Assembly (NCBI GenBank): GCA_028291945.1
Contig: JAQGNH010000449.1
Coordinates: 1-50,564, forward strand
Direction of reading: 5' to 3'
DNA from: Betaproteobacteria bacterium
Lineage (GTDB): Bacteria; Pseudomonadota; Gammaproteobacteria; Burkholderiales; SG8-41
Length of the DNA: 50,564 bases
Below are positions 30,124 to 38,392 of the stretch, piece by piece. The stretch's first letter is position 1. Each line of letters begins with the position of its first letter. A program made the position numbers and the translations under genes. The notes under the pieces were generated by a model. That model ran no database searches. It was not told the origin of the DNA and was given only the letters and a program-made list of their open reading frames with translations.

Positions 30124-30587
30124 CGGCGAAAAGCCACAAGCTCCCGGTTTCAGTGCTGATCGTCGTGCATACGTCCGACCTGCAGGTGCTTTTGCTTGAG
30201 CGCGCAGACCGTCCGGGGTTCTGGCAATCCGTAACGGGCAGTCAGCACGCTGGGGAAACTCTGGAGCAGACGGCTGGTCGCGAGCTTGCAGAAGAAACGG
30301 GACTCGATGCAAGCCGCTACGGTCTGGTCGATTGGGAACGACAAAACCGCTTTGAAATCTATCTGCAGTGGCGGCATCGCTATGCGCCAGGCGTGACGCA
30401 CAACACCGAGCACGTATTCAGCCTGCAGGTGCCACGGCCGGTCGAAATAACCCTCTCGCCGCAAGAGCACCTTGCATACGCATGGCTGCCGTGGGATGAG
30501 GCCGCCGATCGTGCGTTCTCGTGGAGCAACGCCGAAGCCATACGCGAGCTGTCGAGCAGAATTTCCACAATCAAGTCGGGAACTTAG
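30114..30587 (+). CDS. nudB: Dihydroneopterin triphosphate pyrophosphatase, Nudix family
   Basis: NudB removes pyrophosphate from dihydroneopterin triphosphate in folate synthesis. The Nudix box is visible around residue 45 as GETLEQTAGRELAEETGL, which fits the GX5EX7REUXEEXGU pattern. The C-terminal part (YAPGVTHNTEHVFSLQV and EHLAYAWLPWDEA) fits NudB more than other Nudix enzymes. It starts at GTG 30114, 10 bp inside the barstar gene. A place between aspS and the clsB region is common for nudB in betaproteobacteria. Confidence 0.86.
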   Translation: MDLTAKSHKLPVSVLIVVHTSDLQVLLLERADRPGFWQSVTGSQHAGETLEQTAGRELAEETGLDASRYGLVDWERQNRFEIYLQWRHRYAPGVTHNTEHVFSLQVPRPVEITLSPQEHLAYAWLPWDEAADRAFSWSNAEAIRELSSRISTIKSGT

Positions 30588-30728
30588 TGATCGGCGCACC
30601 AGTCGCATGTCGGCAGATGGAAGCGGCCATGAGAAGCGGCAACGTGGCACAAGGCCGGCGTAAAATGACGGTTTTGCAGTTATGATAAGGTTCAACGTTT
30701 CGTGGTGCTCCGGAGGACGGATACGAAC

Positions 30729-31826
30729 ATGGAAGTGAGCACGATAAAATTTGACCGGTTCAAACCGCTCGCAGACGACGCCTGCGATGGCCGCATCGTT
30801 GCGGCAAAGAAGGCCCTGGGCAAACGCGCTGTCATACTGGGGCATCACTACCAGCGCGCGGACGTGTACAAGCACGCCGACCTGACGGGCGACTCCCTGC
30901 GGCTGTCCAAGCTGGCCGCGCAAACGGACGCCGAGTACATCGTGTTTTGCGGCGTGCATTTCATGGCCGAAGTCGCGGACATCCTGTCCAAGCCGCACCA
31001 GAAGGCCATCCTTCCCGACCTGAGCGCCGGCTGTTCGATGGCGGACATGGCGAATCTGGCGAAAGTCGAGCGCGCGTGGCGAGAGATCGGCGAAGTTCTG
31101 GATCCCGAAGAGAAGGTTACGCCGATTACATACATCAACTCGGCCGCCGACCTGAAAGCGTTCTGCGGCGAGCACGGTGGAATCGTATGTACATCGACCA
31201 ATGCGCGGGAAATCCTGCAATGGGCTTTCGCGCGCCGTGAAAAGGTGTTGTTCTTCCCGGATCAACACCTCGGTCGCTGGACGGGTTATCTCATGGACAT
31301 TCCGCTGTCCGAGATGCTGGTATGGGATCCTGATGAGCCGATGGGCGGGCTCACCGCGCAGCAGATCAAGATGGCGAAAGTCCTGCTGTGGAAAGGGCAT
31401 TGCTCGGTGCACCAGATGTTTCAGGCGCAGCACGTTTTGCGCTGGCGCCAGCAGAATCCAAGCGGTATGGTTATCAGTCACCCGGAATGCAATTTCGAAG
31501 TATGCAAGCTGTCGGACTACGTGGGCTCGACCGATTTCATCATCAAGACGGTCGCTGCAAGCGCGCCCGGCACTCGGTGGCTCGTCGGCACTGAACTGAA
31601 CCTCGTGAACCGTATCGCGGAGGAGCTCAAGCCGCAGGGCAAAATCGTGCAGTTCATGGCGCCGACCGTATGCATGTGCTCCACGATGGCGAGGATAGAT
31701 CCCCAGCACCTCGCGTGGAGCCTGGAAAACCTTGTGGCTGGCAAAGTGGTGAACCAGATCAAGGTTCCGCCGCACGAGGCGGAGCTCGCTCGCATTGCGC
31801 TCGACCGCATGCTCGCAGTTTCCTGA
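30729..31826 (+). CDS. nadA: Quinolinate synthase A
   Basis: NadA makes quinolinate from iminoaspartate and dihydroxyacetone phosphate in NAD synthesis, using a [4Fe-4S] cluster. The product has 365 residues from ATG 30729. It has GHHYQRADVYKHADLTGDS and cysteines at Cys102 (SAGCSMADM), Cys225 (KGHCSVHQM) and Cys317 (CMCSTMA), which are the likely cluster ligands. HPECNFEVC is also conserved. GGAGG lies about 12 bp upstream; an in-frame GTG at 30702 is a weaker alternative. nadB and nadC are not in the window. Confidence 0.95.
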   Translation: MEVSTIKFDRFKPLADDACDGRIVAAKKALGKRAVILGHHYQRADVYKHADLTGDSLRLSKLAAQTDAEYIVFCGVHFMAEVADILSKPHQKAILPDLSAGCSMADMANLAKVERAWREIGEVLDPEEKVTPITYINSAADLKAFCGEHGGIVCTSTNAREILQWAFARREKVLFFPDQHLGRWTGYLMDIPLSEMLVWDPDEPMGGLTAQQIKMAKVLLWKGHCSVHQMFQAQHVLRWRQQNPSGMVISHPECNFEVCKLSDYVGSTDFIIKTVAASAPGTRWLVGTELNLVNRIAEELKPQGKIVQFMAPTVCMCSTMARIDPQHLAWSLENLVAGKVVNQIKVPPHEAELARIALDRMLAVS

Positions 31827-31887
31827 ACGCGTCCCGGCCACGCCTGACGTCGCTCCAGCCTCCTGACGAGCGTGACATGGATGTGTC

Positions 31888-32646
31888 ATGACACGCAGTC
31901 TGCAGGTTGTTACGTACAACATTCATAAGGGCCTCTCGCTTTTCAACCGGCGATTGGTCATTCACGAGCTACGGGATCGTTTGCGCACGCTGGGCGCCGA
32001 CATCGTATTCCTGCAGGAAGTGCAAGGCACCCACGACCGCAATGCCGCGCGTCACGGGAACTGGCCCGCAGAACCCCAGACGGAGTTCCTGGCTGACGCG
32101 GTATGGGGCGATTTCGCCTATGGCCGCAATGCTGTCTACGACCACGGCCACCACGGCAATGCCATCCTTTCCCGATATCCCATACCTCGCTGGGACAACC
32201 AGGATGTGTCGGCGCATCGATTCGAACGACGCGGCCTTCTGCATTGCGAGCTCGCGATCCCGGGATGGGACACCTCGTTGCATTGCGTATGCGTTCATCT
32301 TGCGCTCACCGCTCGCGGACGCAGCCGCCAGCTCGAGCGTTTGCGCCAGCGTATCGAGCGCCTGGTGCCCGCCGACGCGCCCCTCATCATCGCAGGAGAT
32401 TTCAACGACTGGCACTGGCGAAACAAGGCGACGCATGAGCTTGCGCACCCGCTCAACATGCATGAAGTGTTCGAGCTGGTAAAAGGACTGCCCGCCCGAA
32501 GCTTTCCCGCCATGCTCCCTTTGTTCCGGTTAGACCGGATCTACGTGCGCGGATTCAGAGTCAGCCGCGCACACGTGCACCACGGCCCCGCCTGGAGCCG
32601 CATTTCAGACCATGCCGTCCTCACTACAACACTCGAACGGCTATGA
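31888..32646 (+). CDS. Endonuclease/exonuclease/phosphatase family protein
   Basis: A 252-residue cytoplasmic hydrolase of the DNase I fold. It has the metal-binding and catalytic motifs in order: VTYNIHKGL, DIVFLQEVQ, the HGNAILSRYP segment, IIAGDFNDW and the terminal RISDHAVLTT. Its stop overlaps clsB by 4 bp (ATGA). In many proteobacteria a protein of this kind (YbhP) lies beside clsB, so it may act with cardiolipin synthesis. The substrate (nucleic acid or phospholipid) is not known. Confidence 0.86.
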   Translation: MTRSLQVVTYNIHKGLSLFNRRLVIHELRDRLRTLGADIVFLQEVQGTHDRNAARHGNWPAEPQTEFLADAVWGDFAYGRNAVYDHGHHGNAILSRYPIPRWDNQDVSAHRFERRGLLHCELAIPGWDTSLHCVCVHLALTARGRSRQLERLRQRIERLVPADAPLIIAGDFNDWHWRNKATHELAHPLNMHEVFELVKGLPARSFPAMLPLFRLDRIYVRGFRVSRAHVHHGPAWSRISDHAVLTTTLERL

Positions 32647-33809
32647 CCGAGCTCTTGCACGGCAACCGGCTCACGTTGCTGGAGAGTGGTCGCGAGTATT
32701 TCCCTGCTTTGGAAGCTGCGTGCGACGCGGCTTGCCGCGAGATTCATGTCGAAACCTATATTTTCGAAGATGACGTTGCCGGCCGTACTATCGCGCACGC
32801 GCTCATGCGTGCGGCACAGCGCGGTGTTACCACACATCTCCTGGTAGACGGCTTCGGCTCGAAAAAGCTCGGCAACGAGCTCGTGGACGAACTCAAGCGT
32901 GCCGGTGTCAAGTTCATGGTGTATCGGCCCGAAATCAAAAAGTGGCGTTTTCCCCGCCAGCGTTTCAGGCGACTTCATCGAAAATTGGCGGTGATCGACG
33001 GCCGCGTCGCTTTCGTTGGCGGCGTCAACATCATCGACGACATGCATACGCCGCGACACACGCCGCCGCGATTCGATTATGCAGTGCGTATCGAAGGACC
33101 GCTGCTCGAGACTATTCACGCCGCAGTGAAGCGGCTGTGGACGATCGTGCTGCTTACTCAGTTTGGCGGCGGCTGGCCCGAATACGACGGGCCGGAGGCG
33201 GACACAGCAGACCGAGGCTCGCAGCGTGCGGCCTTTCTCGTGCGCGATAACCTCTGGCATCGAAGCGACATCGAAGAAGCGTATTTGTCGGCAATTGCGC
33301 GCGCTCGCTCGGAAATCTTAATCGCCAGCTCGTATTTCTTTCCGGGGATTACTTTTCGACACGCACTCGCCGAAGCAGCGGCGCGCGGAGTACGAGTGAT
33401 GCTTCTTTTGCAAGGTCGCGTCGAATATCGTCTGTTGCATTACGCCTCTCGCGCGCTATACGGCGCATTGCTCGATGCTGGGATCGAGATCCACGAGTAT
33501 CACAAGAGTTTTCTGCACGCGAAGGTGGCCGTAATTGACAGCGCGTGGGCGACAGTCGGCTCTTCCAACATCGACCCCTTCAGCCTGCTGCTTGCGCGTG
33601 AGGCGAATGTGATCGTGGAAGATTTCGATTTCGCACGTGAGCTGCGCCAGAACCTCTATGCGGCGATTGAAGACGGCGCGCGACAGGTGCGCCGGGAGAG
33701 CTGGCACCGACGGCCCCTGCCTGCTCGCGTCGCGCACTGGACCTGTTACGGGTTCGCGCGTTTTCTGACCGGTGTGTTTGCATACGGACAGGGTCAGGAG
33801 TTCAGCTAA
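32643..33809 (+). CDS. clsB: Cardiolipin synthase B-type phospholipase D family enzyme
   Basis: Cardiolipin synthases of the phospholipase D superfamily join phosphatidylglycerol molecules at the inner membrane. Two HKD motifs are present: HRKLAVIDGRVAFVGG near residue 117 and HAKVAVIDSAWATVGSSNID near residue 288. The product has 388 residues. Unlike ClsA it has no pair of N-terminal membrane helices, which fits the ClsB subfamily. It is the last gene of the series and is followed by an intrinsic terminator at 33902-33930. Confidence 0.9.
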   Translation: MTELLHGNRLTLLESGREYFPALEAACDAACREIHVETYIFEDDVAGRTIAHALMRAAQRGVTTHLLVDGFGSKKLGNELVDELKRAGVKFMVYRPEIKKWRFPRQRFRRLHRKLAVIDGRVAFVGGVNIIDDMHTPRHTPPRFDYAVRIEGPLLETIHAAVKRLWTIVLLTQFGGGWPEYDGPEADTADRGSQRAAFLVRDNLWHRSDIEEAYLSAIARARSEILIASSYFFPGITFRHALAEAAARGVRVMLLLQGRVEYRLLHYASRALYGALLDAGIEIHEYHKSFLHAKVAVIDSAWATVGSSNIDPFSLLLAREANVIVEDFDFARELRQNLYAAIEDGARQVRRESWHRRPLPARVAHWTCYGFARFLTGVFAYGQGQEFS

Positions 33810-33901
33810 CTGCGTCCTGGCGGGCACCAGATTTGCTACCTGCCAGGTGGAAGCGGGGAGCGCTTGCTCTCTGTTTTCATCCTCCTCCTTTGGTACGTCT
33901 T

Positions 33902-33930
33902 CGGGCGCCGTTTCAGGCGCCCGCTTTTTT
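33902..33930 (+). terminator. Intrinsic terminator after clsB
   Basis: An 8-bp stem, CGGGCGCC at 33902-33909 with GGCGCCCG at 33916-33923, then C and six T. It lies about 93 bp after clsB and before the ABC transporter gene, so it should close the fmdB-clsB series. Confidence 0.85.
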
Positions 33931-33997
33931 GGTGCGACCATAGCTTATGCGTGGCGCTGCGGCGGGAATGTAGCCGCTGCTAGAATCGGCTCCCCAC

Positions 33998-35821
33998 ATG
34001 AAAACGTCTGAAAGCATCGCTAAACCCGCCATACGCGGCCGCCGCGAATGGCGCGTCGTGCCGCTGCTCGCGCCCTATCTGCTCGACTACAAATGGCGGG
34101 TCGGAATCGCGCTCGCGTTCCTCATCACTGCGAAGCTCGCCAATGTCGCGGTACCGCTGGTGCTGAAAGGGGTTGTAGATTCGCTCTCTCCCACGCAGGC
34201 TATCGTTGCCTTGCCGCTCGCGCTGCTCGTCGCATACGGCGCGCTCAGGCTTTCGACGACGCTCTTTGGGGAATTACGCGATCTCGTATTCGTACGCGTG
34301 ACGCAGCGGGCGATCCGCCGCATCGCCTTGAATGTGTTTCGCCACCTTCACGCCCTGTCGCTGCGATTCCACCTCGAGCGTCAGACCGGCGGTGTTTCGC
34401 GCGACATCGAGCGCGGCACGCGCGGCATTTCGACGCTGCTCTCGTACATGCTGTTCTCGATCATACCGGTCGTGCTCGAGTTCACGCTTGTCGCAATCGT
34501 TCTGTTCGCCAAGTTCGACTGGCGCTTTGTCGCTGTGACTTTCGGCGCCGTGATCATCTACATTCTTTTCACTGTAGGGATCACTGAATGGCGCATGGAT
34601 ATTCGCCGGCGCGCGAACGAGCTCGACTCGCGGGCGAATACGCGCGCGATAGACAGCCTGCTGAATTATGAGACCGTCAAGTATTTCAATAATGAGGAAT
34701 ACGAGGCGAAGCGCTACGACGAAAATCTGCGGCAGTATGAAAACGCGGCGGTCAAAACAGAAGCCTCGCTCGGCGTGCTCAATATCGGCCAAAGCTTCAT
34801 CATCGCGATTGCCGTCACGATACTCATGGTGCTCGCGGCGCAGGGCGTCGTAGGAGGCGCACTCTCGCTGGGCGATCTCGTGCTGATCAATGGCCTGCTC
34901 ATACAACTTTATATTCCGCTCAATTTCCTCGGCATGGTCTATCGCGAAATCAAGCAGGCGCTGGTGGACCTGGACAAAATGTTTCGGCTGCTCGAAGAGC
35001 ACCGCGAAATCGAGGACGCCGCGAATGCGCAATCCTTACCCGCAGGTCCGGCATCGATCCGGTTCGAACAGGTGGATTTCAATTACGATCCGAAGCGCCA
35101 GATTCTGCATGGCGTCACGTTTGATGTCCCTGCAGGGAACAAGGTTGCCGTAGTCGGCGCGAGCGGCGCCGGAAAGTCGACGCTCGCGCGTTTGCTGTAT
35201 CGGTTCTACGACGTGAGCGGCGGTGCGGTGCGTATCAATGGCGCCGACATACGCGAGGTTACGCAGACGAGTTTGCGGGCGGCCATAGCGATCGTCCCGC
35301 AAGACACCGTGCTGTTCAATGACACCATCTACTACAACATACAATACGGCCGCCCGGAAGCGACGCGTGAGGACGTGATTGCTGCGGCAAAAGCAGCGCA
35401 TATTCACGACTTCATCGCGAGTCTGCCGGAGGGGTACGAGGCTCGCGTAGGAGAACGCGGTCTCAAACTATCCGGCGGCGAAAAACAACGCGTTGCCATC
35501 GCACGCGCGATACTCAAAGACCCGCGAATACTCATCTTCGATGAGGCAACTTCGGCTCTCGATTCGAAGTCGGAAAAAGCCATCCAGGCGGAGCTTGACC
35601 GCATTGCGCGCGGCCACACCACACTCGTTATAGCCCACCGCCTTTCCACCGTCATGGACGCCGATCAGATTCTCGTCATGGACCACGGCCGCATCGTCGA
35701 GAGCGGCACACATCGCGACCTCCTGCTGCGGAGAGGCGCTTATGCGCAGATGTGGGCTTTACAGCAGCAGGAGGACGCGGTGCGTGCGCGCCACGAAGAA
35801 GTCGCTGTGACCGCGAGTTGA
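33998..35821 (+). CDS. Atm1-like ABC exporter (fused permease and ATPase)
   Basis: A half-transporter of 607 residues that would work as a dimer in the inner membrane. Six membrane helices lie in the first 330 residues. The ATPase follows with Walker A VVGASGAGKSTLARLL, the signature LSGGEKQRVAIARAIL and Walker B ILIFDEATSALD. The segment LLNYETVKYFNNEEYEAKRYD is characteristic of the Atm1/HMT1 group, whose bacterial members export glutathione derivatives and help in heavy-metal tolerance. That substrate is inferred from the subfamily. It is a single gene, convergent with the sensor kinase. Confidence 0.9.
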   Translation: MKTSESIAKPAIRGRREWRVVPLLAPYLLDYKWRVGIALAFLITAKLANVAVPLVLKGVVDSLSPTQAIVALPLALLVAYGALRLSTTLFGELRDLVFVRVTQRAIRRIALNVFRHLHALSLRFHLERQTGGVSRDIERGTRGISTLLSYMLFSIIPVVLEFTLVAIVLFAKFDWRFVAVTFGAVIIYILFTVGITEWRMDIRRRANELDSRANTRAIDSLLNYETVKYFNNEEYEAKRYDENLRQYENAAVKTEASLGVLNIGQSFIIAIAVTILMVLAAQGVVGGALSLGDLVLINGLLIQLYIPLNFLGMVYREIKQALVDLDKMFRLLEEHREIEDAANAQSLPAGPASIRFEQVDFNYDPKRQILHGVTFDVPAGNKVAVVGASGAGKSTLARLLYRFYDVSGGAVRINGADIREVTQTSLRAAIAIVPQDTVLFNDTIYYNIQYGRPEATREDVIAAAKAAHIHDFIASLPEGYEARVGERGLKLSGGEKQRVAIARAILKDPRILIFDEATSALDSKSEKAIQAELDRIARGHTTLVIAHRLSTVMDADQILVMDHGRIVESGTHRDLLLRRGAYAQMWALQQQEDAVRARHEEVAVTAS

Positions 35822-35835
35822 CGCGCGCGCCAGCC

Positions 35836-37263
35836 CTATGCGGCGCGCTCGTGTGCGATAGCCGGAAACACAATGGTCGCTATGGTGCCGATGCCGCCGG
35901 CGCCCGGGGTGAGGGTTACGTGCGCGCCATGGCTCTGCGCGATCTCGCTCACGATTGCCAGTCCGAGGCCACAGCCTTCGGCACCGGTGCCGAGCACGCG
36001 ATAGAAGCGTTCGAACACCCTCGAGCGCTCGCTGTCCGGGATTCCCGGCCCGTTATCCTCGATGCTGACCATGGCACCCCCTTGCACGCGCCCCACTCGA
36101 ACGGTCACCTGCCCGCCCGGTTGCGTATAACGCACGGCATTGTCGAGCAAGTTGTTCAGCATTTCTCGCAGTAGGAAAGGATCGCCCGCTACGGCGGCAA
36201 CCTGCGACTCGGCATCGAAACCCAGATCCACATTGCGCTCGATCGCTCGTGGTACCCACTCACTCGTCACTTCCCGAATGAGCTGCCGCAGATCGATGAC
36301 GTCAGTGATCTGCACGCGGCCGACAGGAGGTTCCGCGCGTGCAAGAGACAGCAATTGGTTGACCAGACGAGTGGTTTGTTCAGCGGCGCTGCGCAGCTGT
36401 CGCAATGTCGCATGAGCTTCGCCGGGAGGCGTCTGTCGCAGTGCCAGCTCCGTCTGAGTCTTCAGACCTGCGATCGGGGTGCGCAGCTGATGTGCCGCGT
36501 CCGCGATGAAGCGCTGCTGCGCTGCGAGCGTGAGACTCAAGCGCTCGAGCAGCTCGTTCATCGCGTGTATCAGTGGGCGCACTTCCTGCGGTGCCTGCTG
36601 CTCCGGCAGCGCTGAAAGATCGCGATGTGAACGGTTTTCGATCTCGCGTCGCAGCGCGCCGAGCGGTGCAAGCCCACGGCCGACGGCGTACCACAACGTC
36701 AGAGCCGTGACCAGGATCAGCAGGGCCTGGGGCAATACCATACGGAACAGGATCTGCCGTGCAAATTCATCCCGTGCTGCGCGGTTCTCGGCAACTTGCA
36801 CCATGACCGTGCCTTCACTCTTACCCGTTTCTATCGGAAGCTGCAGCGTAACGATGCGGACGGGACGGGCGTGATAGGTCTCGTCATAATAATTTACGCG
36901 CCCTGAAAACGGATCCGGCGGGGCCGGCAAATCAGGCTCGCCCGTGATGTACTCGTTGCGGGGTCCCGTGACGACATAGTACAGGCGACCCGATTCGCGA
37001 GACTGCAGCATCTGGACTGCGACTTCCGGAAGATCGACATAGATTCGATCCTGCATCACTTTGACCTGGCGCCCGATGTCGAGGGCCGCTTCGAGTAATG
37101 CGCGATCGTATGCGAGATTCACGAATCGGTTGGCAATGTCATAGTCGATGACACTGCTGACGGACCACAAAACGAGCAAGGGCCAGCATAGCCATGCGAG
37201 GACCTGCCGTCGAAGAGTCGTCTGTTTGCCCGTCGGAGCCGGGCGCGCAACGCCTTCAACCAC
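35836..37263 (-). CDS. Sensor histidine kinase, QseC/TctE type
   Basis: A membrane kinase of 475 residues. Two membrane helices, at about residues 20-41 and 172-193, flank a periplasmic sensor of about 130 residues. A HAMP-like linker, a dimerisation domain with His258 in FIADAAHQLRTPIAGL, and the ATPase domain with LNNLLDNAVRYT, EDNGPGIP and GCGLGLAIV follow. The start is GTG 37263, which overlaps the regulator stop by 8 bp; no ATG fits upstream of the first helix. It forms a two-component pair with the upstream regulator. Confidence 0.91.
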   Translation of the reverse strand: MVEGVARPAPTGKQTTLRRQVLAWLCWPLLVLWSVSSVIDYDIANRFVNLAYDRALLEAALDIGRQVKVMQDRIYVDLPEVAVQMLQSRESGRLYYVVTGPRNEYITGEPDLPAPPDPFSGRVNYYDETYHARPVRIVTLQLPIETGKSEGTVMVQVAENRAARDEFARQILFRMVLPQALLILVTALTLWYAVGRGLAPLGALRREIENRSHRDLSALPEQQAPQEVRPLIHAMNELLERLSLTLAAQQRFIADAAHQLRTPIAGLKTQTELALRQTPPGEAHATLRQLRSAAEQTTRLVNQLLSLARAEPPVGRVQITDVIDLRQLIREVTSEWVPRAIERNVDLGFDAESQVAAVAGDPFLLREMLNNLLDNAVRYTQPGGQVTVRVGRVQGGAMVSIEDNGPGIPDSERSRVFERFYRVLGTGAEGCGLGLAIVSEIAQSHGAHVTLTPGAGGIGTIATIVFPAIAHERAA

Positions 37264-37930
37264 TGGGTGCTTTTTCCAGGAGATACCCGAGTCCGCGTAT
37301 GGTGCGGATGCTGACGCCCGCGGGCTCGAGCTTACGGCGCAGGCGATGCACGTAGACCTCGATCGCGTTGGGGCCCACCTCTTCATCCCAGCCGTACAGC
37401 TGCTCGGCGAGCTGTTCCTTGTTTACTACACGGCCGCTGCGCATCATGAGTACTTCGAGGACGCCGAGCTCGCGGGCGGAAAGATCGAGCGGCTCGCCTG
37501 ACAGAGTCGCGCGCCGCCCGGCGGTATCCAGCACCAGCGAGCCGTGCGTCAGCACTGAGCCTCCGCCCGACTGACCTCGGCGTATCAGTGCGCGCACCCG
37601 CGCTTCGAGCTCAGGCAGGTCAAACGGTTTGATCATGTAGTCATCTGCGCCGAGATCGAGGCCTTTGACACGGTCTGGAAGCGCATCGCGCGCAGTCAGC
37701 ACGAGGACCGGAAATGCAGCGCCCCGCCGGCGCAGCCGACGCAGCACTTCGAACCCGTCGAGCCCGGGCAGGCCCAGGTCGAGGATCACCAAGTCATAGG
37801 ACTGAGCGGCGAGCACGTGATCGGCTTCCCCGCCGTGGTTGACACAGTCCACTGCGTAATCCGCATGCCTCAGCGACCGCGTCAAGCCATCCGCGAGGAC
37901 TGGATCGTCTTCTACGATCAGTATGCGCAT
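37256..37930 (-). CDS. OmpR-family response regulator, QseB/TctD type
   Basis: A 224-residue transcription regulator. The receiver domain has the acidic pair at residues 8-9 (VEDDP), the phospho-acceptor Asp51 (LVILDLGLP), Thr79 and Lys101 (YMIKPFDLPE). The winged-helix domain follows, ending with IEVYVHRLRRKLEPAGVSIR. Its stop overlaps the kinase start, so the pair is translationally coupled. It is divergent from a penicillin-binding protein gene, which it could control. A direct repeat in the shared gap is a candidate binding site. Confidence 0.94.
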   Translation of the reverse strand: MRILIVEDDPVLADGLTRSLRHADYAVDCVNHGGEADHVLAAQSYDLVILDLGLPGLDGFEVLRRLRRRGAAFPVLVLTARDALPDRVKGLDLGADDYMIKPFDLPELEARVRALIRRGQSGGGSVLTHGSLVLDTAGRRATLSGEPLDLSARELGVLEVLMMRSGRVVNKEQLAEQLYGWDEEVGPNAIEVYVHRLRRKLEPAGVSIRTIRGLGYLLEKAPSG

Positions 37931-38042
37931 TGAACGCGGGAGCGGGGTCTCATTGAACCTGAGTGTAAATCAGGTCGACGGGCTCACGTCATGTTGGTGC
38001 AGTCTTATGCATGTGCTGGTGATCGCAGCACGCACTGGCTAC

Positions 38043-38058
38043 GTAAGATTCATGTAAG
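38043..38058. promoter_or_regulatory. Candidate OmpR-type operator: GTAAG direct repeat
   Basis: GTAAG at 38043-38047 and again at 38054-38058, that is, 11 bp apart. Tandem half-sites in an 11-bp register are how PhoB/PmrA/OmpR-type regulators bind. It lies 113 bp upstream of the regulator start, in the shared gap. Confidence 0.4.
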
Positions 38059-38218
38059 TCTCTGTTGCTAACTTCGCTTGCATATGTGAAATATGCCGGT
38101 CACGGCATTTCTGCAGGTTTTCCAGTCTTTCCTCCTCGGAGGCCTGGCAGTTGCAATCGCCTGTGCTGAGCGGGCGGTCGTATGGCCTCTTTCAATCCCG
38201 CCGGGGCACCCCACACTG

Positions 38219-38238
38219 CCCCGAGCGGGGTTTTTTTT
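38219..38238 (+). terminator. Terminator-like hairpin inside the control region
   Basis: A 4-bp stem CCCC-GAGC-GGGG at 38219-38230, followed at once by eight T (38231-38238). It looks like a short intrinsic terminator, but no annotated gene precedes it on the plus strand. It may end a small RNA or a leader transcript made in the gap. Confidence 0.5.
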
Positions 38239-38318
38239 GCTACTCTGGATTAGGACAACCGCATGTCGGGCTTCTTCGACCGCGTGTCCGCCGGGTGAAG
38301 GCAATCTTCAAATACTTG

Positions 38319-38347
38319 TTGAATTTACCTGCTTAAGCCTGTATTTT
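38319..38347 (+). promoter_or_regulatory. Possible promoter of the penicillin-binding protein gene
   Basis: TTGAAT at 38319-38324, a 17-bp spacer and TATTTT at 38342-38347; each hexamer matches the sigma-70 consensus at 4 of 6 positions. The start would be about 38354, giving a leader of about 38 nt before GTG 38393 with its GGAGGA ribosome binding site. Confidence 0.45.
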
Positions 38348-38392
38348 TACGAGCATATTTGTTTGACCATACGCATTAGTCGGAGGAAAGCA

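Larger units (their letters stand above)
37931..38392. other. 462-bp divergent control region
   Basis: The longest non-coding stretch of the window, between the two-component genes (minus) and the penicillin-binding protein gene (plus). It holds a GTAAG direct repeat at 38043-38058, a terminator-like hairpin with eight T at 38219-38238, and a possible promoter at 38319-38347. The open frame running plus-wise from 38093 is a 5' extension of the penicillin-binding protein gene without a signal peptide at its start, and I do not regard it as coding. Confidence 0.7.

Noticed and set aside
30150-31922. A 590-codon open frame antisense to nudB and nadA
   Set aside because: Both sense genes are clear family members; the antisense frame is a codon-bias shadow.
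38190-38216. A tRNA-like 3' end (TTCAATCCC followed by CCGGGGCACCC) before the terminator-like hairpin
   Set aside because: No matching 5' acceptor strand, anticodon arm or proper T-stem lies upstream; the resemblance is limited to a few bases.
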